Assembly: GCA_046536675.1 (NCBI GenBank)
Contig: JAWDMK010000004.1
Span: 1 to 47,778, forward strand
Origin: JAGDYD01 sp046536675
Lineage (GTDB): Archaea; Micrarchaeota; Micrarchaeia; Micrarchaeales; CABMGC01
Direction of reading: 5' to 3'
DNA length: 47,778 nt
The notes beneath the pieces were generated by a model, which worked only from the letters and a program-made list of their open reading frames with translations, made no database searches and was not told where the DNA came from. Shown here piece after piece: positions 1-7,868 of this stretch (position 1 is the stretch's first letter; every line of letters starts with the position of its first letter). The position numbers were made by a program, and so were the translations under genes.

Positions 1-807
1 CTCTCTTTCATCAAAGCTGAGCGTCGATTCTAAGCCCTTAAGCTCCTTCTCCAAGCTTATCTTCTTTGCATTCTTCTCCTGAAGCTCTTTAAGCTCCTTC
101 TCAACCTTCTTGAGCTTTTCAGCAAGTTCTAGCCTTTTAGAGATAAGCTCCTCGCCATCTTTTTTGAGCTTAGCAAGTTCATCTTTTGCTGAGCTAAGCT
201 GCTCATTAAGCTTCTTTATGTCAAAATTGGCTGCATTAGCTTCTTGCTGCGATGCTAGGTCTTTGATCCTGTTTATAAGGCTTGTAACATTATCTTCTGC
301 AATTGCAAACTTGTCAAGGCCAAGAAGCTCATCGATCACATCTTTCCTCTCACTACTCCTTAGCTCAAGGAAGTAATCAAGATTGTTCTGCTCAGAGTAT
401 ATCGCCCTTGAAAAAAGGTCGTAGTCCATCTTAAGAAGGCTCTCTATATATTCATTAACACGCTGAGGCTGTGACTGCATGAGAGAGCCATTCTTTGATA
501 TTTTTGCTGTTGCTCCGCCTGCCAGCTCAAGCCTTCTCTCTATAATATACTCATTCCCATCTAAGCTTAGGCCAAGCTTCACCTCAGCGTAGCTTTCTTG
601 CACAGGCACATTCTTTATTATATCATTTACGCCAACGCGCCTATGCTGCAAAGCCGGGAATGTGCCAAAGAGGGCATAAGAGATTGCATCCATAACTGAG
701 CTTTTGCCTGCACCCATCTGCCCTACAAGCACATTTGTACCTTTAGCAAAGTTAAGCATTGTATGCTGGTGCGTCTTCCAGTTTTTAAGCTCGATAAACT
801 CAATCAT
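1..807 (-). CDS. rad50: DNA double-strand break repair ATPase Rad50, N-terminal part (runs off the window)
   Basis: The minus-strand frame is open from ATG at 807 to the window edge, giving the first 269 residues. Residues 29-36 are a Walker A motif (GQMGAGKS) after an N-terminal beta strand, as in Rad50/SMC ATPases. A Q-loop-like segment (YSEQNN) follows near residue 150. From about residue 170 the sequence becomes a long Lys/Glu/Leu-rich coiled coil that continues out of the window. Rad50 works with Mre11 to tether and process DNA ends. The partner gene is not upstream, where the divergent S8e operon begins, so it may lie downstream or elsewhere. An A+T-rich box near 825-834 sits about 20-25 bases before the ATG, suggesting a leaderless transcript. 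The missing C-terminal half should hold the signature and Walker B motifs. Confidence 0.9.
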   Translation of the reverse strand, partial: MIEFIELKNWKTHQHTMLNFAKGTNVLVGQMGAGKSSVMDAISYALFGTFPALQHRRVGVNDIIKNVPVQESYAEVKLGLSLDGNEYIIERRLELAGGATAKISKNGSLMQSQPQRVNEYIESLLKMDYDLFSRAIYSEQNNLDYFLELRSSERKDVIDELLGLDKFAIAEDNVTSLINRIKDLASQQEANAANFDIKKLNEQLSSAKDELAKLKKDGEELISKRLELAEKLKKVEKELKELQEKNAKKISLEKELKGLESTLSFDERE

Positions 808-923
808 CAGTTAAAATACGCGATTTAGATTTAAATATTAGTGTCTAAGTAGCGTTGAGATTCTGCGAAGAGAATGACTAAACCTACTCTATGTAGCTAG
901 CCGTTAGCATGTGCGGCAAAGTT

Positions 924-973
924 AAAAGTTATATAGTGTACTATATAAGATTAGACAAAAGTTATATAGTGTA
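924..973. repeat. Two 17-bp direct repeats that look like duplicated BRE/TATA elements
   Basis: The 17-mer AAAAGTTATATAGTGTA occurs at 924-940 and again at 957-973, 33 bases apart. The first copy runs into CTATATAAG, creating a near-palindrome (TATATAGT-gt-ACTATATA, 930-947). Each copy resembles an archaeal BRE plus TATA box. They lie in the 267-base divergent gap between rad50 and rps8e but are 100 or more bases from either start, and a nearer TATA box serves rps8e. They could be a duplicated promoter for a long leader or small RNA, or a binding site for a regulator. No reading frame of note lies beside them. Confidence 0.5.
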
Positions 974-1029
974 GGTTCTGATATTGCCCACATTATCCGC
1001 TCAGCATCAAATGCCTTAGGGGATAAGTA

Positions 1030-1038
1030 TTTAAAAAT
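1030..1038 (+). promoter_or_regulatory. TATA-like box of the S8e-argF operon
   Basis: TTTAAAAAT lies about 40 bases before the rps8e ATG. Transcription would begin around 1055-1060, leaving a short leader that contains the TGTGAT ribosome-binding site at 1066-1071. Confidence 0.45.
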
Positions 1039-1074
1039 TCAGAATTAATATAATACTACAAATCCTGTGATTTT

Positions 1075-1470
1075 ATGAGTCAGTTTGGCGTGCAGTATCA
1101 TGGACCATCGAAAAGGAAGTCTTCTGGGAACGGAAAACTCAAGATTAAGAATAGAGACAAGAAGAGACACGAGGTAGGGGGCTACTTCATAGCAACAAGA
1201 TTAAGCGAAGCGAATGTAATAAAGAAGGTAAGAACAAGGGGCGGCAGGAAAAAGGACAAGCTTAAAAATGCAGGCTATGCCAATTTGCTTGTCGATGGTT
1301 CTTACAAAAAGGTTAAGATAAAGGGTGTTATAGAGTCAAAAGATAACAGAAACTTCGCGAGGCTTAATATAATAACAAAAGGTACAGTTATAGACACAGA
1401 GCTTGGCAAGGCAATTGTTACAAATAGGCCTGGAAAAGAGGGCTTTATAAACGCAAAGCTGGTGAAGTGA
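1075..1470 (+). CDS. rps8e: 30S ribosomal protein S8e
   Basis: This 131-residue basic protein is a component of the archaeal/eukaryotic small ribosomal subunit with no bacterial counterpart. Family hallmarks are visible in order: KVRTRGGRKKDKL near residues 52-64, YANLLVDG, then RLNIITKGTVIDTELGKA and a C-terminal TNRPGKEGFINAKLV, all typical of archaeal S8e. The ATG at 1075 follows TGTGAT with a three-base gap, which supports the start. It is the first gene of an operon whose next gene overlaps its stop codon. The N-terminus (MSQFGVQYHGPSKRKSSG) is slightly longer than in many archaeal homologues. Confidence 0.95.
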   Translation: MSQFGVQYHGPSKRKSSGNGKLKIKNRDKKRHEVGGYFIATRLSEANVIKKVRTRGGRKKDKLKNAGYANLLVDGSYKKVKIKGVIESKDNRNFARLNIITKGTVIDTELGKAIVTNRPGKEGFINAKLVK

Positions 1471-1841
1471 TGCCTGCAAGAGTCTATATATGCCCAATAG
1501 AAAAAGAGAATGAGCTTAAGAAGATGCTTGAGTATGACCCATACCTTGATCCAAAGATAAAGGAAGAAGATTTGAAGAAGCTTAGAGAAGACGAGATGGC
1601 TAATATTATATTCGCAAGGCAAGACTATGTGCTAAAGGAAGGCGCATCTATAAACATGGATCCATCTAAATGCTACCTCTTTTTGAACGCCCAAGATTCA
1701 TTCCTCGACAAGGCAGAGAAAAAGCTCAAGAGCATAGAGGGCTTAGAACGCGCAAAACCAGATATAGAATCAAAGATTATAATGTTTATTGATGATGAAA
1801 GAAAGAGGGCGGATGAGGGCTTCGGCTCAATATTCGGGTAG
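1470..1841 (+). CDS. Conserved-looking protein of unknown function in the S8e operon
   Basis: The product has 123 residues and is charged, with many Glu, Lys and Asp. It starts PARVYICPIEKENELKKML, has a central DPYLDPKIKEEDLKKLRED segment, and ends DEGFGSIFG. No catalytic motif, signal peptide or membrane segment is seen; alternating helices and short strands are likely. The ATG at 1470 overlaps the S8e TGA (TGATG), and argF begins six bases after its stop, so translation is probably coupled. A GTG at 1467 would add one residue. The ribosomal neighbour hints at a translation-linked role, but SRP19 and known ribosomal proteins do not fit, so no function is assigned. Confidence 0.75.
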   Translation: MPARVYICPIEKENELKKMLEYDPYLDPKIKEEDLKKLREDEMANIIFARQDYVLKEGASINMDPSKCYLFLNAQDSFLDKAEKKLKSIEGLERAKPDIESKIIMFIDDERKRADEGFGSIFG

Positions 1842-1846
1842 TTTAG

Positions 1847-2749
1847 ATGAACTTTATAAGTGTGGCAGATTTGTCAAAAGAAGAGATCTCTGAAATCTTT
1901 AATATAGCTGATGACCTGAAACATGGAAAGGTTGAGATAGCACTTAAAGAAGATGCCGTTGCTGCACTTATATTTGAAAAACCTTCTACAAGAACAAGGG
2001 TATCGTTCGAAGTTGCAATGGCACAGCTTGGTGGGCATTCGATTTATATAGATTCGAGGACCTCTCAGCTCTCAAGAGGGGAGAGCATTGCAGATACAGC
2101 AAAGGTGCTGAGTGGTTATGTCGATTTTATAATAGCAAGGCTTTATAAACATGAGGATATTGTAGAACTAGCCAATAATGCTACTGTTCCTGTAATAAAT
2201 GCTCTTACCGACTTAGAGCACCCATGCCAAGCGCTAAGCGACCTTTATACAATACAAGAGGTAAAGAAAAAGCTCAGAGGCTTAAAGCTTGCTTTTGTAG
2301 GCGATATAGCTGCCAATACAGCAAACTCGCTTATGCTAGCGGGTGCAAAGATGGGCATGGAGATAGCGCTTGTTGGACCAAAGAATTATATGCCAAACAC
2401 ATTCTACTTTACAAAGGCTAGAGAATATAGCAAGGTGGGGACATACAATAACATAAGAGAGGGTGTATCAGACGCAGATGTTATATATACAGATACATTC
2501 GTAAGCATGGGGCAGGAAGCTGAAGCAGAGGAAAGGAGAAAATTGTTTGCACCCTACCAGGTAAATAAAACCTTATTGAGCTATGCAAAGAAGGATACAA
2601 TAGTAATGCACTGCCTTCCTGCACACCGTGGCGAGGAGATAACAGATGATGTTTTAGACGGACCACAAAGCGTTGTGTGGCAGCAGGCAAAAAATAAGCT
2701 CCTTATCGAAAAAGCGATACTTCTCTATTTATCTGAAAAGAGCTTCTAA
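1847..2749 (+). CDS. argF: Ornithine carbamoyltransferase
   Basis: This enzyme transfers the carbamoyl group of carbamoyl phosphate to ornithine to make citrulline, and can run in reverse in catabolism. Its 300 residues match the family length. The carbamoyl-phosphate site STRTRVSF lies near residues 47-54, HPCQALSDL follows near 125, the ornithine loop is VSMGQE, and the catalytic HCLPAHRGEEI is near 250, followed by VVWQQAKNKL. HCLP plus the SMG loop favour ornithine over aspartate carbamoyltransferase. It is third in the S8e operon. A carbamate kinase gene lies at 27605-28459; arginine deiminase and argininosuccinate genes are not in the window. The start has no clear ribosome-binding site, so translation may be coupled to the gene before it. 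Confidence 0.93.
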   Translation: MNFISVADLSKEEISEIFNIADDLKHGKVEIALKEDAVAALIFEKPSTRTRVSFEVAMAQLGGHSIYIDSRTSQLSRGESIADTAKVLSGYVDFIIARLYKHEDIVELANNATVPVINALTDLEHPCQALSDLYTIQEVKKKLRGLKLAFVGDIAANTANSLMLAGAKMGMEIALVGPKNYMPNTFYFTKAREYSKVGTYNNIREGVSDADVIYTDTFVSMGQEAEAEERRKLFAPYQVNKTLLSYAKKDTIVMHCLPAHRGEEITDDVLDGPQSVVWQQAKNKLLIEKAILLYLSEKSF

Positions 2750-2759
2750 AGGCTTATAA

Positions 2760-3470
2760 TTAGCCCCACACATCTGCCTTTATTTTTGCTTCATCAATTC
2801 CAATATTGCTTAGCACTTGCTTCATCGCATTTGTAAAAGCAAGAGGACCACAGATATAAGGGTCTCTTTCCATAAAATCAGGCACATTTCTTTTTATCAT
2901 ATCCTCATTTATATGGCCTGTTTCGCCTCTCCAGTTATCACCAGGCTGTGGCCTTGTAACTGTTACAACAAGTTTCATATTTAAGCTTTTTTCAAATGCT
3001 TCTAGCTCTGCACGCCTTATGATCTCATTCGGATATCTTACGCTATATATTAAAGAGACATCTATGCCAAGGTTTTTCTCCTTTATATATCTCAACATTG
3101 AAAGGAAAGGAGCCAAGCCTGTGCCGCCAGCTATAAAAAGAACCTTCTTGTTCTTATTTGGATCGAATTTAAATTGACCATAAGGCCCGGAAATATGGTA
3201 TATATCACCAACCTTTGCCTCTTCAAGCTTAGAGGTAAGCCTGCCATGGACCATGCTTATAATAAGCTCTATTGTGTCGCTTCCAGGGGCTGATGCTAAA
3301 GAATATGCCCTACCTATCTCCTCTGGTGTATTCGCTTTATAGTATAACATTATAAACATACCGGGGCTAAAGTCAAGAGTGCTGCCATCAGCGCTTTTAA
3401 ACCTGAATATCGTCACGTCTGGAGTTTCTTTTATTATCTCACTAATATAGTAAGGCTTCTTTATTATCAC
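2760..3470 (-). CDS. FAD/NAD(P)-binding oxidoreductase of the ferredoxin reductase superfamily
   Basis: The 236 residues form a flavin-binding barrel followed by a nucleotide-binding domain. RAYSLASAP (near residue 55) is the FAD-contacting RxYS motif. GGTGLAPFLSML (near 113) is the NAD(P) pyrophosphate loop, and CGPLAF near the C-terminus is the family's closing motif. It probably passes electrons between NAD(P)H and a small carrier or an unidentified partner; no iron-sulfur or partner subunit is adjacent, so the acceptor is unknown. Start is GTG at 3470, supported by GGTGGA three bases upstream. It is convergent with argF, whose stop is 10 bases away, and may share a transcript with the regulator upstream at 3521-3838. 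Confidence 0.85.
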   Translation of the reverse strand: MIIKKPYYISEIIKETPDVTIFRFKSADGSTLDFSPGMFIMLYYKANTPEEIGRAYSLASAPGSDTIELIISMVHGRLTSKLEEAKVGDIYHISGPYGQFKFDPNKNKKVLFIAGGTGLAPFLSMLRYIKEKNLGIDVSLIYSVRYPNEIIRRAELEAFEKSLNMKLVVTVTRPQPGDNWRGETGHINEDMIKRNVPDFMERDPYICGPLAFTNAMKQVLSNIGIDEAKIKADVWG

Positions 3471-3520
3471 AAATCCACCAAGAGTTTATAAGAATTAGAT
3501 GGTAAAAATATTAAAAATGC

Positions 3521-3838
3521 TTACTTTAGGTTTGTAAATGATTCTACTGCCTTTTCGAACTTGTCTATGCTTTTTATTATTTCCTTGAGCTTAGGGTTTA
3601 TATTATAGCCAAGGCCATAGCCTCGTTCCGTCCTTATATGCGTTGGCTGCAAAACATTAAGGTTCATAGATAACTCCCTTAAAGTTATTATGAGGGTTTT
3701 CCTAGTAAACTTCTTTCCGAGTACAGCGTAGATCTCTTTTGTAGTTCTGGGCGACTTTTCCATAAGTAGCTTAAGTACTGCATAGTTAGGCCTACTAAGC
3801 AACTCTCTTATAAGCCATATCTCGTCCTTCTCCTTCAT
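3521..3838 (-). CDS. Winged-helix transcriptional regulator
   Basis: This 105-residue protein has a winged helix-turn-helix pattern: helices ELLSRPNYAVLKLLMEK and TTKEIYAVLGKKF, a recognition helix TRKTLIITLRELSMN, then a wing around THIRTERGYGLGYNI. A C-terminal helix (residues ~85-100) could dimerise. It resembles PadR/ArsR-like small archaeal regulators, but the subfamily is not settled. ATG at 3838 is preferred over GTG at 3847 because GTGGTG sits three bases before it. It is transcribed away from the pilus operon at 4033 across a 194-base gap that contains a perfect palindrome, so control of the pilus genes, of itself, or of the flavin reductase downstream is a reasonable inference. Confidence 0.8.
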   Translation of the reverse strand: MKEKDEIWLIRELLSRPNYAVLKLLMEKSPRTTKEIYAVLGKKFTRKTLIITLRELSMNLNVLQPTHIRTERGYGLGYNINPKLKEIIKSIDKFEKAVESFTNLK

Positions 3839-3993
3839 AAACACCACAAGTTCTCGAGTTTAATACTAATAATACTAAAATATATTTTTATGACAAACTT
3901 TATAAATGTATACTCAGATTTCAAAAACTTTACTCATTCTGCAATCAAAAGGTATTTAAATATATTTATACATAAATAAAATTATGTTTACTA

Positions 3994-4003
3994 AAGTATA
4001 CTT
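3994..4003. promoter_or_regulatory. Palindrome in the regulator/pilus intergenic region
   Basis: AAGTATACTT is a perfect 10-bp palindrome 30 bases before the pilus ATPase start. A related core, GTATACT, recurs at 3908-3914 about 70 bases before the regulator's start. Paired sites of this kind between a winged-helix gene and its divergent neighbour are candidate operators. A+T richness makes chance occurrence possible. Confidence 0.4.
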
Positions 4004-4032
4004 AATTAGATTAAAGTAAAAGATGTGATTTT

Positions 4033-5526
4033 GTGCTCCTATCGTTTAAAAGAAAACAAAAAGAAGAAACAGAGGCTATTCCCTTAACCTTCTCCATAGA
4101 GGCGAAGAATGAAGGTGATGTTCAAGAGGTAATAGAGCTGCCTATAAGAAGGAGCATAATAAAGCTAAACGGCAGGTATCTATACGTGCTCGGCAGTAAT
4201 CAAAAGCCCATTTTAAGGCATGAGCTAGATTTGGCTTCGATAGCCAAAGGAAAGATCGCAGAATTTTTCCTAAATAACGACGAAGCTGAGATCTTTAGTC
4301 CAACAACATTCGAAAAAGCAAGGGAGATAGCTTTTAGTTACTTGAAACAGAATATTGCAGAGGAGCGTGCATATTATATAGCGTATATAGCCGCTATCGA
4401 TACAGTTGGCTACGGAGCGATAGGCTTGCTTCTAGAAGACAAAAACAATATAGAAGAAATAGAGATTAATACACCCACCTCGTCAATAAATGTATATACA
4501 ACAAAATATGGAAGATGCGAAACTAATTTAGCGTATAAAAGTGAGCTTGAGTTTAGAAGAAGCATAAATAAGCTCCTTTATCTTGCTGAAAAAGAGGTTA
4601 ATGTAAATAATCCAGTGGTTGATGCAGAGCTTGAAAACATAAGAGTGCATGCACAAGTAAGGCCTTATGCACATGCAGGAGCATTTGCATCGATAAGGAT
4701 TGGTGGTAAAAAGCAGCTTGGAATAGATAAGCTAATAGCAAACGGTACTATAAATCCAGAGGTGCTTGCATATTTATGGCTTGCATTAGATGCTAAGCTT
4801 AATGTGATAATTTCAGGCGCTCCCGCAAGTGGCAAGACAACGTTGCTTTCTTCTCTTCTTACCCTTATACCAAGATATAACAAAGTCGTAGTTGTAGAAG
4901 AAGAAGCAAATGAACTTGGGGAATTTGCAGCAAACTATGTCTCAATATATAGCACAAAGAAAGGAATTAACCTACAGCAACAGGTTATAAATACACTTAG
5001 AATGAGGCCGGATAGGCTTATTATCGGTGAGATAAGGGGAGAAGAAGCAAGAGAGATGTTCTCAGGTTCTAACCTGGGCATTCCGTTCATGACAACTATG
5101 CATAGCAATGATGGTGGACTTTCTATATTAAAAAAGCTACTTGTTAAACCAATGAGTGTAGAGCCAAGCGCGCTTGGAATGCTTGATCTGGCTATATACA
5201 TGAAGCAAGTTGATTTGAGCAAAAGGATTGTAGAAAGCATATATGAATATAGATGGCTCAGTAGGGGTGAGATAAACGATGGTGGTATAGATGTTGGTAA
5301 TGTAGACAGAGTAGAGATAAACGAGATTGTAAAAAATGGTTTATTAGATTATGAAATGATAAAGAAATCAAAGGTGTTGGATTCATTTGCAAAGATAAGA
5401 GGTTTAAGCGGCAAGAAGGTTTTAGAAGAACTCAGAAAAAGAGCAAAGCTCCTTGAAAACATTCACACTCTAAAGCAAAATGAATTCAGTGAGATGGTAG
5501 ATCACTATGGCATTGGCATTGAATGA
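4033..5526 (+). CDS. Type IV pilus/archaellum-type secretion ATPase (VirB11/TadA/FlaI family)
   Basis: This 497-residue protein would be the cytoplasmic motor that powers assembly of pilins into a filament. The C-terminal half has Walker A at residues 262-269 (GAPASGKT), an acidic stretch VVVEEEANEL, and an Asp/Walker B region DRLIIGEIRGEEAREM near 330-345, followed by TTMHSNDGG, the His box of secretion ATPases. The N-terminal half matches the variable region of this family. The GTG start at 4033 follows GTGAT with a three-base gap. It leads a run of ten overlapping genes encoding membrane scaffold proteins and pilins. Whether the machine is an adhesive pilus, an archaellum or another surface structure cannot be told; no archaellin cluster (FlaG/H/J order) is evident. 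Confidence 0.9.
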   Translation: MLLSFKRKQKEETEAIPLTFSIEAKNEGDVQEVIELPIRRSIIKLNGRYLYVLGSNQKPILRHELDLASIAKGKIAEFFLNNDEAEIFSPTTFEKAREIAFSYLKQNIAEERAYYIAYIAAIDTVGYGAIGLLLEDKNNIEEIEINTPTSSINVYTTKYGRCETNLAYKSELEFRRSINKLLYLAEKEVNVNNPVVDAELENIRVHAQVRPYAHAGAFASIRIGGKKQLGIDKLIANGTINPEVLAYLWLALDAKLNVIISGAPASGKTTLLSSLLTLIPRYNKVVVVEEEANELGEFAANYVSIYSTKKGINLQQQVINTLRMRPDRLIIGEIRGEEAREMFSGSNLGIPFMTTMHSNDGGLSILKKLLVKPMSVEPSALGMLDLAIYMKQVDLSKRIVESIYEYRWLSRGEINDGGIDVGNVDRVEINEIVKNGLLDYEMIKKSKVLDSFAKIRGLSGKKVLEELRKRAKLLENIHTLKQNEFSEMVDHYGIGIE

Positions 5527-6103
5527 ATACTACGCCCTATTAATGGCTTCTATTTCCTCATTCTTAATTATAGCACTTCTTTATATAAGGCTCAAAAGAT
5601 TTTATGATGAGGCAAGGCTCAAAAAAGATTTTATAGAATCGCTGTATCTTGCTATTGAATATGCAGGGGGAAAGCCCATTACAAAAGGACTTGAAATTGT
5701 AATGAAGAACACAAAGGATGAAAAGCTGAGGGGTATTTTAAGAAGAGAGGTTGTGAGCGATCTCATAAAGGGCACTTTATTAGATAGGATAAGAGAAGCA
5801 TTTAAGACAAAATCAGGCGAGATTAATTATAATAAGATAAGCTCCTTGATTGAAAAGAACGAGGCAGAGCTTAAATTTACTGCATCGGAAATTGAAGCAG
5901 CTATGCAAAGAAGTGCAACATTTAATATGTTTATCTCAACGATAGCACCATCATTTATTATTCTTGGATTTATAGGTGATCTTATCGCCTCAGGCAGATT
6001 TAATCCAATTATGTTCTTTATTATGCTCATCATCCTGCCTGTATTATATGCGTTTGGCCTCACGCTCTCCCAAAGGCGTCTAATAAATGCTTTCGCAAAT
6101 TGA
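5507..6103 (+). CDS. Pilus assembly membrane protein, first type II secretion F/TadC-like subunit
   Basis: The 198-residue protein has one membrane segment near residues 10-27, a cytoplasmic helical middle, and two membrane segments near 139-160 and 168-187. This matches half of the F-domain scaffold proteins (PilC/TadB/TadC/FlaJ) on which the pilus ATPase acts. It overlaps the ATPase gene by 20 bases and the next gene by 17. Two consecutive membrane proteins of about 200 and 230 residues would together supply the usual scaffold, a TadB/TadC-like split. Recognition rests on topology and operon position more than on a motif. Confidence 0.7.
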   Translation: MALALNEYYALLMASISSFLIIALLYIRLKRFYDEARLKKDFIESLYLAIEYAGGKPITKGLEIVMKNTKDEKLRGILRREVVSDLIKGTLLDRIREAFKTKSGEINYNKISSLIEKNEAELKFTASEIEAAMQRSATFNMFISTIAPSFIILGFIGDLIASGRFNPIMFFIMLIILPVLYAFGLTLSQRRLINAFAN

Positions 6104-6785
6104 ATATATATTAGGTTTGGCAGGCATATTTCTTCTGGGCATTGACAAGATAGCGCTAGCTGCACTGCCAATAACAATATGCGCAATCATGCATCTGAGG
6201 ATAAGAAAAAATACACATGAGAACATTATTGAAGTTGCTGATGAACTTTATTCCAAGAACGGCTCAGCCACTATAACGCTAGGCAAGCTCTCTAAAGAAT
6301 TTAGGCAAATAGAAAAGGAGTTTAAACGCTATTGGTTAGGCGACATAAAAAATAGACCTAATGGGACAAAAGCTGGGCTTATTCTAGCAAATAGTGCAAT
6401 TAGTGGAGAAAGTGCCTCTACCGCTTTAAGGCTTGCCAAAGGTGAAGAAAGAATAAAAGAGTACAAGGGCTATGCCACAGCTAAGGCAAAAGGGATGTAT
6501 GTACTCACCTGGCTTGGCCTCTCTTTCTTCTTTCCATTCTTTTCTGGAGTAGGTTTAAGCATAATAACAGGAAGCAGCATTCTTGCAAATGCAAGCAATA
6601 GCGGCAGCATTGCCAATTTCTTTAGCGCTGCTGTTTTAGCCTATATCTTTGAATTAATGCTGATAAGCAATGCCTTCTATAATATAGAGAAAAGCTTTTG
6701 GTATGCTTTGCTTGACTCTATATTTCCTTTTTCGATCGCATTTCTTGTCTTAAAAGCTTCTTCGCATATATTTGCAATTTTATGA
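6087..6785 (+). CDS. Pilus assembly membrane protein, second type II secretion F/TadC-like subunit
   Basis: This 232-residue protein begins with a hydrophobic stretch (residues ~5-35), has a cytoplasmic segment to about 135, then membrane segments near 138-160, 172-195 and 205-230. The cytoplasmic part (LSKEFRQIEKEFKRYW, then a Ser/Ala/Gly-rich region) resembles the F-domain four-helix bundle of pilus scaffold proteins. It overlaps the previous gene by 17 bases, and the first pilin starts 14 bases after its stop. It most likely forms the inner-membrane platform together with the preceding protein. Confidence 0.7.
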   Translation: MLSQIEYILGLAGIFLLGIDKIALAALPITICAIMHLRIRKNTHENIIEVADELYSKNGSATITLGKLSKEFRQIEKEFKRYWLGDIKNRPNGTKAGLILANSAISGESASTALRLAKGEERIKEYKGYATAKAKGMYVLTWLGLSFFFPFFSGVGLSIITGSSILANASNSGSIANFFSAAVLAYIFELMLISNAFYNIEKSFWYALLDSIFPFSIAFLVLKASSHIFAIL

Positions 6786-6798
6786 AAAAGGTGGTAGA

Positions 6799-7032
6799 AT
6801 GAAGGAAGAGATAAAAGCATTCCTGGCTCTCGCAAAAAGCGCAAAAGGTCAAGGATCGTTGGAGTATATAATGATGCTTGCAGCTGCAAGCATTGTCATA
6901 GTATTAGCACTAGCAATGATAGTAAAGATGAAGCAGGCTGTGGTAACGAGCATAGCTGTCAACGGAACAAACATAAGCATATCATCTGCTATCTCGCATG
7001 AGCTCTCGGCGATAGCATCTAATAGCATGTGA
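6799..7032 (+). CDS. Pilin with class III signal peptide (probable major pilin)
   Basis: The 77-residue product has a short charged N-terminus, then KGQGSLEYIMM and a hydrophobic helix of about 20 residues. This is the class III signal pattern cut just before Q by an EppA-type prepilin peptidase, with Glu at position +5 of the mature pilin. Mature length would be about 60 residues, typical of a minimal archaeal structural pilin. The ATG at 6799 is chosen over an upstream ATG at 6772 because GGTGGT lies three bases before it and the signal peptide then has normal length. One N-glycosylation sequon (NGT/NIS region) is present. Its strong ribosome-binding site and small size suggest it is the main subunit; the prepilin peptidase is not in the window. 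Confidence 0.85.
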   Translation: MKEEIKAFLALAKSAKGQGSLEYIMMLAAASIVIVLALAMIVKMKQAVVTSIAVNGTNISISSAISHELSAIASNSM

Positions 7033-7040
7033 GTGTAAGC

Positions 7041-7409
7041 ATGAAGGCCCAGATCTCGCTTGAGCTACTAATATACCTTTCTATCTCTAGCATAAGCCTT
7101 TTAGCGATCTCTAGTTTGCTACTTTACTATATGCCAAGGATAAAGAGCGAGCTAGAAGAATATGCGGTATGGCTTATGCTAGCAAGGCTGGATACAGCTT
7201 CATATTATTACAGCAACGCAAGCGTTTACTTATTTATACCGCAAGGCTTATGCAATGCAAGCATAGAAGGCGATATGCTGCTCACAAGATTTGGGTCTTT
7301 CTATTTTAACCCAGCATTAAGCTTGGCCCCGAGTGATTTCTGTCCAGACAATGAGTATGCAACAATCTATATGAGAAATGAAGGTGGCTATATCTACGTG
7401 GGTAGATAA
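7041..7409 (+). CDS. Pilin-like protein with class III signal motif
   Basis: The 122-residue product starts MKAQISLELLIYL, an almost minimal class III signal (K-A-Q-x-S-L-E) followed by a hydrophobic helix to about residue 32. The rest is an extracellular domain with two cysteines (around QGLCNAS and SDFCPDN) that may pair. ATG at 7041 gives the signal motif at the extreme N-terminus; a GTG at 7029 would add four residues. It starts eight bases after the first pilin and is probably a minor pilin that caps or initiates the filament. Confidence 0.75.
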   Translation: MKAQISLELLIYLSISSISLLAISSLLLYYMPRIKSELEEYAVWLMLARLDTASYYYSNASVYLFIPQGLCNASIEGDMLLTRFGSFYFNPALSLAPSDFCPDNEYATIYMRNEGGYIYVGR

Positions 7410-7410
7410 C

Positions 7411-7602
7411 ATGCAAGCACAAATTAGTTTGGAGATGCTTTTTTCTATGTCTCTCTCATTTATTCTATTTTCTTTGCTTTTATCATACACCTATACCTCG
7501 TATCTAAGGTATTCAAACCAGAATTTCAGCATATGCGAGGCACAAAATACAATACAGCTTGGTCTTGCCCATGGCTATATTCAGGGTGTTGAGAAATGCT
7601 AA
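7411..7602 (+). CDS. Small pilin-like protein with class III signal motif
   Basis: This 63-residue protein starts MQAQISLEMLF, the same Q-x-S-L-E signal as its neighbours, followed by a hydrophobic helix to about residue 30 and a short tail with two cysteines. The ATG at 7411 comes one base after the preceding stop codon; the longer frame from 7378 would bury the signal and is rejected. The next gene overlaps its end by seven bases. It is likely a minor pilin. Confidence 0.7.
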   Translation: MQAQISLEMLFSMSLSFILFSLLLSYTYTSYLRYSNQNFSICEAQNTIQLGLAHGYIQGVEKC

Positions 7603-7868
7603 GGCTTTTCCTAATATCGATAGATTTGCTCATTTCGCTTCCGCTTGTAATGTTGTTCATAGTTCTACTGGTTTCCCTTACATATATGATTAACTTAAAC
7701 AACAGTTATACCTCATTCTTCTCTCATGAACTTTATGCATATGCTAAATCGCAGATTAATGAAGAGTTTGGGGTAAGAGCAAGCAACATTATACCATTAA
7801 ATGCTAGCTGCAACGAATGCAGGATAACTACTTATAACCAGAAAGTGTATAAGATGGTGATAAATTGA
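7596..7868 (+). CDS. Small membrane-anchored pilin-like protein
   Basis: The 90-residue product has a hydrophobic N-terminus from residue 3 to about 30 and a small outer domain with a CNEC motif near residue 71-74. It lacks the exact signal seen in the other pilins, but SIDLLIS occupies the place of S-L/I-E, with Asp replacing the Glu at +5. It overlaps both neighbours in the operon (7 bases and 4 bases). It may be an unprocessed anchor or a diverged minor pilin. Confidence 0.65.
   Translation: MLRLFLISIDLLISLPLVMLFIVLLVSLTYMINLNNSYTSFFSHELYAYAKSQINEEFGVRASNIIPLNASCNECRITTYNQKVYKMVIN

Noticed and set aside
808..1074. Small non-coding RNA in the rad50/rps8e gap
   Set aside because: Promoter-like repeats are present but no C/D or H/ACA motif or convincing stable fold could be read by eye.
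1470..1841. SRP19 or a ribosomal protein as the identity of this gene
   Set aside because: Neither the length nor the motifs agree with those families.
7378..7410. Longer N-terminus for the third pilin-like gene
   Set aside because: It would bury the class III signal motif; ATG 7411 directly after the previous stop is better.
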